This document shows, one piece after another, positions 18,002 through 27,273 of a stretch of 64,000 nt of DNA (positions are counted from its first letter, which is position 1; every line of letters starts with the position of its first letter). The DNA is taken from assembly GCA_030694465.1 (NCBI GenBank), contig JAUXYJ010000076.1, forward strand, positions 62,001-126,000, written 5' to 3'. The translations under genes were made by a program, and so were the position numbers. Under the pieces are notes generated by a model. It saw only the letters and a program-made list of their open reading frames with translations, made no database searches and had not been told where the DNA came from. The DNA is from Deltaproteobacteria bacterium. Its GTDB lineage: Bacteria; Myxococcota_A; Polyangia; Polyangiales; Ga0077539.

Positions 18002-20304
18002 CGTCCCCTCCAGTGATCAAGCATCGCGCCAAGATCCAGCCCCGCGTACGCCGAGACGCTCACCGAAGCGTCCACCCCGCGGTCGCTGCTGATCGTAGGC
18101 CAGTGCGTAAGCACACCCACAGTGAGCCACGCGAACCGCATTTGCGCTGCCAAAACAGGCCCCATTCGGTCCAGCACGCTGCGCTCGATCACGTAGCTCG
18201 CGCTCAGCCCCAGCGAGACCTCGCCCTCGATCCATGGGCTCACTCGCGCGCGCTCATACACGAGCGGCAGCAGCAACCCCACACCCCACCCGCTGCGACT
18301 CCCCACAAGCGCCTGCGATCCCATCCCTTGCAGGCCCCCCAAGACACCGGTCAACAAGGGCCCGCGCACCGCCAACACTCTCTGGGGCCACACCCGAAAC
18401 GCCGCCCTTGCGAGGCAACGCACAGGCTCATCGGGCCTGCCTAATTGCACCAAATGTGCATAGAAGTACGCATTGGGCGCCAGCCCCTCGGGCCGCACCG
18501 CCCGTTGCCCACGCAGCGCCCCTTCGGCCTCGCTCGGGCACGCCGCGTCCTCGGTCACACGCACGCCCAACACGCTCCGCGCATGCTGCCCTCCACCCGT
18601 CGCCCCCTCGCCAAGCGCGAGGTCCTCACTGAGCACCCGCGAGACCGCCCCTTGCGCATACGCGTGGCCCCACAAGCGCGCCGCACGCTCACCGAAGAGC
18701 ACACGCGAATCCCCAGTGTTTTCTCTGCGAATGTACGCAAATGTCTCGGCGCTCTCTTGTGCAAGCTGAGCCCACACGGGCCCTCGCTCCCAACGCGCGT
18801 GGCCCTGCATCCCGATCGGCGCCCAGTCCGTCCATGGATCGATCACCACCCAGCGCGCGAGCGTCAGCGCCTGGACGCTCTGCGCCGTGGCGAGGTCTGG
18901 CGCAGCGCGCAGCTCGGTCACCCCGTGCACCCGCAAGGTCCACCCCGAGAGCCCCGCGCGACACCCTCGCTCGTCACAGACAAAGAGCTGCAAATGATCA
19001 GGTGAATTGCGTTCAACAGCGACCCGATCTCCCACCGCGAGAACGCGCTGCGCTACGCTCTGTCCGCCCGCGAGATCCAGAGACTCTGCGGCGTCCCACG
19101 CGCTCGGTTCGGCCCCACGCGGACTCACCGCCCACTGCGCTCGCACAACGCGCGCACGCACCACAAGAGCCCTCTCCCCCGTCGATCCGAGCGTACGCTC
19201 AAGCGCAACACACCGATGCGTAGCGCTCAGTACGGCCGCCGGCCTCACGCTCGCTTCGTACCGGCTCGGAAGGCACAACGACAGCCCCAAGAGCGCCTCG
19301 CGAGCCTCACGCATCGTCGGTGAGAGCCCTGCACCCACCCCACCATAGTGTCGCCGCAACAGCGCCGAAAACACGTCGTCCACCACACGCGCAGTGGGAG
19401 CCTCTCCAGCAAAACGCACAGGCCCCACGATGGCCTCTCCGCGCGCGATGACAAGCTGCCCACTCGCCGAGGCAAGACGCAATTCATCCAGCAAATTCGC
19501 TGACACTTCTCGAACGACTCGCAGCGCAATAGCTCCCCGATCGTGCGCAAGAGACCACAGCGCGCGCGGGTCGTGAGAGACCTGGGCGTCTGCAAACCAC
19601 TGCTGCAATGCGGTCTGCTGCGCCTGCGCCGAGACGCTCCCCATGCGCACGACCATCGCGCTGTCTTCGCTCCGTGAGACAAGCTCGAGGGGACGCGACG
19701 GCTCGCCCCGACAAGGCAGCGTGACCGTGACCTGTGCAGAATCCACGCGCTGATCATGGAGCAGCAAGGGCGCCGGACACTGCGCAGTCTGCGCGCGCAC
19801 CTGCAGGGCGTCTTCGCAGCGCGTCGCCCCCACGGCGGTGTGCACAACAAGCGTGCTGGGCGACAACAACGTGTCAACGCAATGCGAGAGCAAAATCACT
19901 TGCCATCCGAGCGCGTCATCCTGCCCATGGCGCTCGCTGTGGGCTCGCGCATAGAGCGTCCGTGGCAACGCGCGCAGAGGGACCGCGGTAGGCACCCCGA
20001 GGCGCTCAAGCCAGTGCAAAAAGCTGCGCGCGCGCCCTGTGTCTTCGGGCGCGCTCCCGCGCCAGGTGCTCGCATCGGGGCTGAGCGCGAGCTCACACCG
20101 CGGATCGACGCGGACACGATCTGCCAAGAAAATCACAGAGTCTGCGACGCCTGGGACGGGCTGTGCTCGCTCGATCGTAAAGCACGAGATCGCAGGCGAG
20201 ACAGCGCTCGCTTGCCCCCGACGTCGCTGGGCCTGCGCGCTGGGTGTCCATGCGAGCCAGCTGACTATTGCCGCTGCACACAGCAGCCGTACCCGTACGC
20301 CCAT
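17998..20304 (-). CDS. Large exported protein with beta-rich C-terminus, unknown function
   Basis: Signal MGVRVRLLCAAAIVSWLAWTPSAQAQ; C-term 'GWGVGLLLPLVYERARVSPWIEGEVSLGLSASYVIE..'. Confidence 0.7.
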   Translation of the reverse strand: MGVRVRLLCAAAIVSWLAWTPSAQAQRRRGQASAVSPAISCFTIERAQPVPGVADSVIFLADRVRVDPRCELALSPDASTWRGSAPEDTGRARSFLHWLERLGVPTAVPLRALPRTLYARAHSERHGQDDALGWQVILLSHCVDTLLSPSTLVVHTAVGATRCEDALQVRAQTAQCPAPLLLHDQRVDSAQVTVTLPCRGEPSRPLELVSRSEDSAMVVRMGSVSAQAQQTALQQWFADAQVSHDPRALWSLAHDRGAIALRVVREVSANLLDELRLASASGQLVIARGEAIVGPVRFAGEAPTARVVDDVFSALLRRHYGGVGAGLSPTMREAREALLGLSLCLPSRYEASVRPAAVLSATHRCVALERTLGSTGERALVVRARVVRAQWAVSPRGAEPSAWDAAESLDLAGGQSVAQRVLAVGDRVAVERNSPDHLQLFVCDERGCRAGLSGWTLRVHGVTELRAAPDLATAQSVQALTLARWVVIDPWTDWAPIGMQGHARWERGPVWAQLAQESAETFAYIRRENTGDSRVLFGERAARLWGHAYAQGAVSRVLSEDLALGEGATGGGQHARSVLGVRVTEDAACPSEAEGALRGQRAVRPEGLAPNAYFYAHLVQLGRPDEPVRCLARAAFRVWPQRVLAVRGPLLTGVLGGLQGMGSQALVGSRSGWGVGLLLPLVYERARVSPWIEGEVSLGLSASYVIERSVLDRMGPVLAAQMRFAWLTVGVLTHWPTISSDRGVDASVSVSAYAGLDLGAMLDHWRGR

Positions 20305-20373
20305 CGCTCTCGTAGTGGCGACGCTAACGAAGCACACCGAAGATGACATTCCCGAAAACGACCCAAGCGTCGT

Positions 20374-21381
20374 TTAGGGCTCGCGCGCAGCCTGATCGCC
20401 GAGCTCTAGCGCGCGTTCTTGCTGCGATAATGCACGCGAACGTACGATCTCGGGCATCGTAGCGACCGGCTCAAAATAAAAGTACGGCATCGCGTGCTCT
20501 TGTCGCTCACAGGCCACCGCGGCCAGGGCATAGCTCCCATGGACCCGCCGCCGCGCCCCACGAAAGGCCCTCAGCGCGCGGTCGCCGTGCGCGTCGTACA
20601 CGTGCGTCCGTGAGTTGGTAAACGGCGAAGACAACACCAGCACACGCTGCGAATGGGCTCTCCGAATCAGCGACACCGTCCTGCGCGCGTTGGCGCTGGT
20701 GTCGCCCGAGCGCACCTCAAAGAGCGCCCTGGACAGCACCTCGGCGTGCAGCGACTCGGGCAAGACGTTGAGCATCACCGAGCACAGCGTCTCGGCCTCG
20801 CTTACAGCGTAAGGTTGGCCTACCGCGATGGGCCCCTGGTGCCTCGTCCACCGCGGCGCATAGGGCCCTGGGACGCCCTGCGCGACGCGAGCGCTCACAC
20901 ACTGCACGTCGTGCGCGGTGAGCCTGCGGCGGATCCATCGCGACGCCCGCCCGCTAAAGATCAACCGGGGCCGGGCGCTGAGCGAGGTAAACAGCTGCGC
21001 TGCCACATAGCCTCGCTCAGCCGTGGCGCAGTTGGCCTGCCCATTGCGCCGAAGCCCTCCGCCCAAGATCACCAGCGTGTCCGGCGACCACTGCCCCACG
21101 CGGTCCACCGTGCGCTGCGGGCACGCCGCGAGCGAGAGCTCATAGCGCCCACCACGACCCGCGCGACAGGTCTGCTCACCGAGCGAAACAGACGCCGCGT
21201 GCATGGACACGTCTGCGACAGATTCTTGGATTTCTCCAGGTGGAGTGACAGTATCTTGCGTCTGCTCTGCCCCGGCGTCGTGGCGGACTTGCGCATCACC
21301 GACGCCTGAGGCGCTCGCAGGAGAGCAGCCTCCCAGCGCAAAGAACCACAGCGCTACACCGCGACGCACAGATTGCATCAT
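20374..21381 (-). CDS. Lipoprotein, possible DUF218/YdcF-like
   Basis: 'MMQSVRRGVALWFFALGGCSPA' lipobox; 'DTLVILGGGLRRNG'..'SEAETLCSVMLNVLP'..'VLVLSSPFTNSR'. Confidence 0.6.
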   Translation of the reverse strand: MMQSVRRGVALWFFALGGCSPASASGVGDAQVRHDAGAEQTQDTVTPPGEIQESVADVSMHAASVSLGEQTCRAGRGGRYELSLAACPQRTVDRVGQWSPDTLVILGGGLRRNGQANCATAERGYVAAQLFTSLSARPRLIFSGRASRWIRRRLTAHDVQCVSARVAQGVPGPYAPRWTRHQGPIAVGQPYAVSEAETLCSVMLNVLPESLHAEVLSRALFEVRSGDTSANARRTVSLIRRAHSQRVLVLSSPFTNSRTHVYDAHGDRALRAFRGARRRVHGSYALAAVACERQEHAMPYFYFEPVATMPEIVRSRALSQQERALELGDQAAREP

Positions 21382-21560
21382 CGCAGAACGCCTCTCGGTC
21401 TGCATCCGCTTCGCTCACTCCGCGCGTGACACTCGAGGGGCTCGGCAACAAAATCGCGCCGGGGTGCGCGGACGCTTTGACATCTGCGCAAGACAAGTAC
21501 ACTCACGCCCTTGCGCGCCGGAGCATTTTTCACCCGACAGTGCGCAGGAGCAACACGAGC

Positions 21561-23552
21561 GTGAGCACTGAGATCGACGCGGTAGATTTTCCGGATGCCG
21601 GCCCCTCGATCCCGCCCCCACCACCCAAAACGGCGCCGCCTCCGCGCGGACCGTGGAGCATTGACGACTCCCGCGAGTTGTACCTGCTCAACCGCTGGGG
21701 CAGCGGGTTCTTTGACATCAACGCGGGAGGCGACCTGGTTGTCCGTCCGCTGCGCAAAAAGCAGGGCGAAGTGGTCCTGCGCAACGTGGTCGAAGAGGCT
21801 TTTACCCAAGGCCTCCGCACCCCCATGCTTGTTCGCTTTCAGGACATGCTGCACTACCGCGTGCGACAGCTCAACGAGGCGTTTTCGCGCGCGATCACCG
21901 AGAACAAGTTTCGCGGGGTCTACCGTGGGGTCTACCCCATCAAGGTCAACCAGCTGCGCGAGGTCGTCGAAGAGATCCTCGACGCAGGCCGCCCGTATCA
22001 CTATGGCCTCGAGGTCGGCAGCAAGCCCGAGATGTTCGCGGGCCTGAGCGTGCACACGGACAACGACTCGCTGATCGTGTGCAACGGATACAAAGACGAC
22101 GGCTTTATCCGTATGGCCCTGATGGGTCGCAAGCTCGGCAAGAAGGCGATCCTGATCGCCGAGAAGCTCAGCGAAGTCCGCGCGATCTGTCGCATCGCCA
22201 AAGAGATGAACGTCGAGCCCTACATCGGCATGCGCGTCCGTCTTGTCTCACGTGGCGCCGGAAAATGGGCCACAAGTGCAGGCGAAGGAGCCAAATTTGG
22301 TCTCTCCGTCAGCGAGATCCTCGAGGCCGTAAAGTTCTTGGGCGAGCAGGGCATGGCGGCCTCGTTTAAGCTCTTGCACTTTCACATTGGCTCGCAGGTC
22401 CCGGACATTCTCATCGTCAAGCGCGCTGTGCGCGAGGCGGCCCGGTACTACGCAAAGCTCCGCAAAATGGGCTGCCAAATCGAGTACATCGACGTCGGCG
22501 GCGGTCTCGCCGTGGACTACGACGGCTCACGCAGCACTTTTCACGCGTCGATGAACTACTCGGTCGAAGAGTACGCGCGCGACATTGTCTACAACATCGG
22601 CGACGTGTGCGACGAAGAGCGGGTCCCGCATCCCAATATCGTCAGCGAATCAGGCCGCGCCGTGGTCGCACCGCACTCGGTACTCATCGTCGAAGCCTTT
22701 GGCTCGATCGAGAAAGCGCAGGGCGACGCGCCCGGGACCACGCCGCTCCAGCACAAGCTCATCGAGAACCTCAAGCACACCGCGGATCACCTCAATGACC
22801 GCAACCTTCTTGAGAGTCTGCATGATCTTTTGCAGGTCAAAGAAGAAGGCCAGAAGATGTTTGAGCTCGGCATGCTTGAGCTCGACGTCAAAGCCGCGAT
22901 GGACGTCTTGTACTGGCACACGGTCGAGCGCATCGACGCTCTCGCGCGATTGCGTGACCCTAGCGAGGTCCCCGACGATCTGATTGATCTTCGGAGACAG
23001 CTCGCGGACCAACACATCTGCAATTTCAGCGTGTTTCAGTCGCTTCTAGACCACTGGGCTCTTGGCGCAGTGTTTCCGATTTTGCCCATCCATCGGCTCA
23101 ACGAAGAGCCCACCGAGCACAGCACCCTCGTCGACATCACCTGCGACTCGGACGGAAAGATCTCGAAGTTCATCGCGATCGACGCGGATGTGCACGAGAC
23201 CCTGCGGCTGCACCCGCTCAATGAAGCGCCCTATTACCTTGGGATTTTTCTCACCGGTGCCTACCAAGACATCATGGGCGACCTGCACAATCTCTTCGGC
23301 AGGGTCAACGAGGTCCACGTCTTTCTCGATGAAGACGAAGACTGCGGGTACTACATCGAAGAGACCATCTCAGGTCACTCGATCTCCGATGTGCTCGCCA
23401 TGGTCCAGTACGACACGCGCGACCTCACGGCACGCATGAAAGCCCAGATCGACGCGGCGATTAAGCAGGACAAGTTCAAGCCCACCGAGGGCATGCGACT
23501 GCTGGCCGAGTACGAAAAAGGCCTCAAAGAGCAGACCTACCTCGCGCTCTAG
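21561..23552 (+). CDS. speA: Biosynthetic arginine decarboxylase
   Basis: 'LYLLNRWGSGFFDINAGGDLVVRP', 'GVYPIKVNQLREVVEEIL', 'FHIGSQ', 'YIDVGGGLAVDYDGS', 'SESGRAVVAPHSVLI'. Confidence 0.95.
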   Translation: MSTEIDAVDFPDAGPSIPPPPPKTAPPPRGPWSIDDSRELYLLNRWGSGFFDINAGGDLVVRPLRKKQGEVVLRNVVEEAFTQGLRTPMLVRFQDMLHYRVRQLNEAFSRAITENKFRGVYRGVYPIKVNQLREVVEEILDAGRPYHYGLEVGSKPEMFAGLSVHTDNDSLIVCNGYKDDGFIRMALMGRKLGKKAILIAEKLSEVRAICRIAKEMNVEPYIGMRVRLVSRGAGKWATSAGEGAKFGLSVSEILEAVKFLGEQGMAASFKLLHFHIGSQVPDILIVKRAVREAARYYAKLRKMGCQIEYIDVGGGLAVDYDGSRSTFHASMNYSVEEYARDIVYNIGDVCDEERVPHPNIVSESGRAVVAPHSVLIVEAFGSIEKAQGDAPGTTPLQHKLIENLKHTADHLNDRNLLESLHDLLQVKEEGQKMFELGMLELDVKAAMDVLYWHTVERIDALARLRDPSEVPDDLIDLRRQLADQHICNFSVFQSLLDHWALGAVFPILPIHRLNEEPTEHSTLVDITCDSDGKISKFIAIDADVHETLRLHPLNEAPYYLGIFLTGAYQDIMGDLHNLFGRVNEVHVFLDEDEDCGYYIEETISGHSISDVLAMVQYDTRDLTARMKAQIDAAIKQDKFKPTEGMRLLAEYEKGLKEQTYLAL

Positions 23553-23566
23553 CCACCCCCCAGCCG

Positions 23567-24358
23567 CTACTGCGGCATAAACGACCAGCGCAATCGCAGC
23601 ACGCCCGAGCCGTTGTCACGCATCGGCACGCGAAAGTCTCGATCGCACTGAACCTGGACCTCTGGGTCGTAGTAGCTCATGACCTGCAGCTTCACGACGC
23701 GGTCATCACGCAGACGCACGAGGTACACCTCGCCCGTCATGCGCAAACAGCCCACAAACGACCAGAAGCCCTGCATCACCGTCCCCGGAACGCCCAGCGT
23801 CCCGTCGTCCACCAGCCGGCAACTCGGGGTCGTAAAGTATCCCTCGTAGCGATAGCTTGTCCCAGGCAAAACCCTGGTCAAATCATCGTAGCGTACCCCC
23901 TCGGGCCCCTCTGTCGCCTCGACGCACGAGGGCCCCGACACGCCGCTGTTAAGCCGGATCACAAGACGCCTAAACGCGATGTCCCAATCGAGCGACCGCA
24001 GCGAGGCCTCGTCGTCGAGCATCACCTGCACGAGCCCGCGGTCGGTAAACCGCGCGTACACAAAGCTCTCGCTGGGGGTCTGTCCGCCCGCCCGCGCGTC
24101 GACCACGGTGAGCTCTCCTTCGGTCACGATGCTCCCGCTGCTGGGTTCGATCAAGAGCGGCAATTGCTCAATCGATTCGCTCTGACAGCGCGGCTCGTGA
24201 GGCTCACACCGCTGGGGCCGAGAGGCCTCGGCTGCGTCCGGTGAGACCTGATCCATCGACGACCCGGCGACGTCGCCGGATGCGTCCATCGTGGGCGTCA
24301 CCGGACCACACGCACAGAGCCAAAGCGCACAAACAGTCCACCGAGAGAGAGCATTCAC
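23567..24358 (-). CDS. Hypothetical lipoprotein with Asp-rich linker
   Basis: GTG start VNALSRWTVCALWLCACGP (lipobox), then TMDASGDVAGSSMDQVSPDAAEAS. Confidence 0.65.
   Translation of the reverse strand: MNALSRWTVCALWLCACGPVTPTMDASGDVAGSSMDQVSPDAAEASRPQRCEPHEPRCQSESIEQLPLLIEPSSGSIVTEGELTVVDARAGGQTPSESFVYARFTDRGLVQVMLDDEASLRSLDWDIAFRRLVIRLNSGVSGPSCVEATEGPEGVRYDDLTRVLPGTSYRYEGYFTTPSCRLVDDGTLGVPGTVMQGFWSFVGCLRMTGEVYLVRLRDDRVVKLQVMSYYDPEVQVQCDRDFRVPMRDNGSGVLRLRWSFMPQ
24264..24279. repeat. Dispersed palindrome copy E: CCGGCGACGTCGCCGG, inside CDS
   Basis: Encodes 'SGDVAG' in the post-lipobox linker of 23567..24358. Confidence 0.9.
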
Positions 24359-24406
24359 TGGGATGGGCCGCACACAACCGCACCCACCTCTGCGCGTCAA
24401 CCTCTC

Positions 24407-25009
24407 TCAGCTCGCGACGCGCAGCGCAAACCGCGCTTTGGCAAACCGCGCAGTGATCCCAACGAGCCCCGGCTCTTGCGCGATGCGCTCAAGCACACGA
24501 AGCCCGTCGGCGACGGTGCCCGACTCACCGAAGCTCATGGTCTTGCAGGTGCGCTCGACCACGCTGAGCGCTTGCTCTGCACCAATCGCGTGCGCCAAAA
24601 GGGTCGCGAGCTCTCGCCGCGAGATCATGTCTCCGGCCTCCGTGGACGGGCTCGCTGGGCGGTCGCTCATCGCGCGCGGAGTCGCAGACATCAACGGAAG
24701 CGGCTCATCCGCCGCGGTCTGGCGCGAAGAGCGCGTGAAGACCGCTTGGTCCTCAAGACCGTGGGTTCCGGCACGCGATTGCACGCGCAGAGTGGCCGCT
24801 GCGCGACGCGAGGCGGCTCCCGTGAGGCCTCCCTGCGTGGCGAGGTAGGCAAACACCTTCTGCACGGTCTCGGCACCCATCGAGCTTGCCTTGATGCCCA
24901 ACGCGCCCAACGCGCTCAGCACGGCAGCGCGCGCGCGCTCGTTGCCCACCGCGGGGGCGAGCAAATCCGCGAGGCTCATCACGTCATAGCGTTTTTCTTC
25001 TTCATCCAT
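24407..25009 (-). CDS. Hypothetical protein, coupled to FIST gene
   Basis: MDEEEKRYDVMSLADLLAPAVGNERARAAVLSALGALG..; overlaps the FIST gene by 8 bp. Confidence 0.7.
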   Translation of the reverse strand: MDEEEKRYDVMSLADLLAPAVGNERARAAVLSALGALGIKASSMGAETVQKVFAYLATQGGLTGAASRRAAATLRVQSRAGTHGLEDQAVFTRSSRQTAADEPLPLMSATPRAMSDRPASPSTEAGDMISRRELATLLAHAIGAEQALSVVERTCKTMSFGESGTVADGLRVLERIAQEPGLVGITARFAKARFALRVAS

Positions 25010-26192
25010 GATCTTGCTCCGGAAACGCGAGCACCACGCTGGTGGTGTTGTGAAAGCCGCTGAGCTCTCCCTCGTCCAACGCGATCTCTCCGTAGGTCTC
25101 AAAGCCCGCAAGCGGCACATCCCCCAGCACGTGCGCCATGCCCTGGACCGCGTCATTAAACCGCGCGCCCAAGATCAGGTTTCGGCAGATGCAGTCAAAG
25201 ACCACTGCGCCCGCGACCTTGGACTCGCCCAGCTGTTTGCGCGCACCCCGTGCGGCCTCCAGTGCGCTGGCGACCTGGCGGTCCGCGGTGCTCTCCGTGA
25301 TGCGCATGCGCGCTCCCTGAGGCACATCGCTCGCAAAGCGAATCGAGGTGCCATCCAGCGCAAGCGGCGCGCGGACCTTGATCGAGTCGCCCACATCCAG
25401 CGCGCCCTCAAAGCGCAGAAGCAACGCGCCCACCGTGTCACCTGTGAGCGTGTCCACGTCAAACCCGGCCTCGGCCGCGGCGGGGCGGACGTGCTCACGC
25501 CACACCTCCCATGCGGGCTTGCCATCAAGCGATTTGACCAGCGAACCCTCTGCCTCGGTCACCTCAAAGTAGCTTGAAAACGCACGATGACCGTGCCTCA
25601 CTCCGATACCCAGTGGCCTCTTCGAGAAGATCAACCCTACAGCCACGGCGTCACTCGCCACGTCCCCATTGCGGCCCACAAAGGTCTGCTTCATCGCGAG
25701 GTCGTCCCCCGCTGCGCCGCCTGCGATGCGTGCGCCCGGGTCAAGCATGGACGCGAGCAAGAGCGTGATCTCTTCGGCGTTGCCTACAAAGGGATCCAGC
25801 AGAGAAATCGCAGTACAAAATGGATACCCCGAGCGCTCGAGAGAGACCCCTTCGAGCGCCCGTGTGAGCGAGCCCTCGGGGTCCTTCGAGATGGTCGTCG
25901 CAAACGCCGAGGCGACCTCAAAGTCACCCACAAACCCTACCGCAGTGACAGCCCCCTTGTGGTCGCCACGCTCGGTAAACTCTCCCGCCGTCGATGCGCC
26001 CAGCACCAGCGTATTGCCTAGCACTTTCGCGATCGCGGGCTGCAGCTCTGCGAGCGGCTGCTTGGTCGACGCGAACAAGAACAAGAGCTTCGGGCCCTGG
26101 GCGCCAAAGCTCGATTCGCTCCACGCCAAGAGCTCAGCGATGCATTCGGCGGTGGCGTGGTTGGACGCAAAACTTGAGGCCTGGGTGGTCAT
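25002..26192 (-). CDS. FIST N/FIST C domain sensory protein
   Basis: 'LGNTLVLGASTAGEFTERG', 'GGAAGDDLAMKQTFVGRNGDVASDAVAVGLI', 'GAVVFDCICRNLILGARF..PLAGFETYGEIA'. Confidence 0.85.
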   Translation of the reverse strand: MTTQASSFASNHATAECIAELLAWSESSFGAQGPKLLFLFASTKQPLAELQPAIAKVLGNTLVLGASTAGEFTERGDHKGAVTAVGFVGDFEVASAFATTISKDPEGSLTRALEGVSLERSGYPFCTAISLLDPFVGNAEEITLLLASMLDPGARIAGGAAGDDLAMKQTFVGRNGDVASDAVAVGLIFSKRPLGIGVRHGHRAFSSYFEVTEAEGSLVKSLDGKPAWEVWREHVRPAAAEAGFDVDTLTGDTVGALLLRFEGALDVGDSIKVRAPLALDGTSIRFASDVPQGARMRITESTADRQVASALEAARGARKQLGESKVAGAVVFDCICRNLILGARFNDAVQGMAHVLGDVPLAGFETYGEIALDEGELSGFHNTTSVVLAFPEQDHG

Positions 26193-26354
26193 AGAATGTG
26201 AGCTCTCTTGGTGGGGTGAATGGGTAGGTACCCAAAGGCCGGCAGGGTGTGGGTCACTCGCGGAGACACAGACAGAGCCTCCGCTGTGGTCATTCTCTGA
26301 GTGATTTCAGAGGCAATCTAACAATGTACGCCGACGCTCTAGGTCTGTCTACAG

Positions 26355-26375
26355 AGAATCCCTACACGGGATTCT
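26355..26375. promoter_or_regulatory. Hairpin AGAATCCC-tacac-GGGATTCT in leader upstream of bfd-bfr
   Basis: 8-bp perfect stem, 5-nt loop, in the FIST/bfd divergent intergenic region; no U-tract. Confidence 0.45.
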
Positions 26376-26491
26376 GTCTCAATGCGTCTTGAAATCGAGT
26401 ATCAACATCGCTACAACCAGTGCGTGTGTTGGGAGCGGCGACTGAACCCGCGCGACACGCTCTTCGTTGCACCCTTTGCGGAGGTCACGCT

Positions 26492-26719
26492 GTGTTTGTT
26501 TGCATCTGCCGCGTCGTCACCGAGTCACGAATTCGCAGCGCGATCTCATCGGGCGCGAGCACGGTGGACGACATCGAACGCGCCTGCGGTGCTGGTGGAG
26601 ACTGTGGCTCTTGCCGGGACGAAATCCAGGCGATGATCGACGGAGAGAGCCCCGTAGCCGAGGGATGTGCGGGCTGCCCACGGGCGGGACAACCGCGGGG
26701 ATTGTCACGCTCTGCGTGA
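26492..26719 (+). CDS. bfd: Bacterioferritin-associated ferredoxin (BFD-like [2Fe-2S])
   Basis: GTG start; 'VCICRVVTESRIRSAISSGASTVDDIERACGAGGDCGSC'. Confidence 0.85.
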   Translation: MFVCICRVVTESRIRSAISSGASTVDDIERACGAGGDCGSCRDEIQAMIDGESPVAEGCAGCPRAGQPRGLSRSA

Positions 26720-26750
26720 TGCCTGAGCCAGAAGCGAGTACGCTGCGCGC

Positions 26751-27227
26751 ATGAAGGGTTCTCCGCAAGTCATCGAGGCGCTCAACGCGGTGCTCACCGT
26801 GCAGCTCACCGCGATCAATCAGACTTTTTTGGCTGCGAAAGTGCACGAGCATCGCGGCTTTACCAAGCTCGGTCGCGCTGCCTACAAGCACTCGATCCAG
26901 GTCATGAAGCACGCCGAACCCGTGATCGCGCGCGTGCTGTTTCTCGACGGCCTCCCCAACCTCCAGCGCATGGGAAAGATCGCCGCAGCCGAAGACTCTA
27001 CCTCGCAAATCGCTGCAGATTGTACGCTCCAGAGTGATCTCTGTGCGCGGCTCGAGGCCCTCGCCCACGTCGCGCTCGAGGCCAACGACCACGCCAGCGC
27101 GGAGCTGGCCGAGTCTCTGTTGGTGAGCGCACAGCAGACCCTCTTGGCGATCGAGACCCAGCTCCGCGAGCTACAGACCTTGGGCGAAAATATCTTTCTC
27201 TCGCAGCAATTGCACGACGCGGGCTGA
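26751..27227 (+). CDS. bfr: Bacterioferritin with degenerate ferroxidase centre
   Basis: 158 aa; MKGSPQVIEALN..LTAINQTF..MKHAEPVIARVLFLDGLPNLQRMGK; aligns without gaps to recalled E. coli Bfr. Confidence 0.9.
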   Translation: MKGSPQVIEALNAVLTVQLTAINQTFLAAKVHEHRGFTKLGRAAYKHSIQVMKHAEPVIARVLFLDGLPNLQRMGKIAAAEDSTSQIAADCTLQSDLCARLEALAHVALEANDHASAELAESLLVSAQQTLLAIETQLRELQTLGENIFLSQQLHDAG

Positions 27228-27273
27228 CACACCGAGACCGTTGCGGTGCGTTTGGTGGTAAGGGTGCCTCGCT

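Noticed and set aside
16982-18016. 344-aa + strand ORF
   Set aside because: Antisense to the lipoprotein of the three-gene operon; Arg/His/Pro-rich shadow frame.
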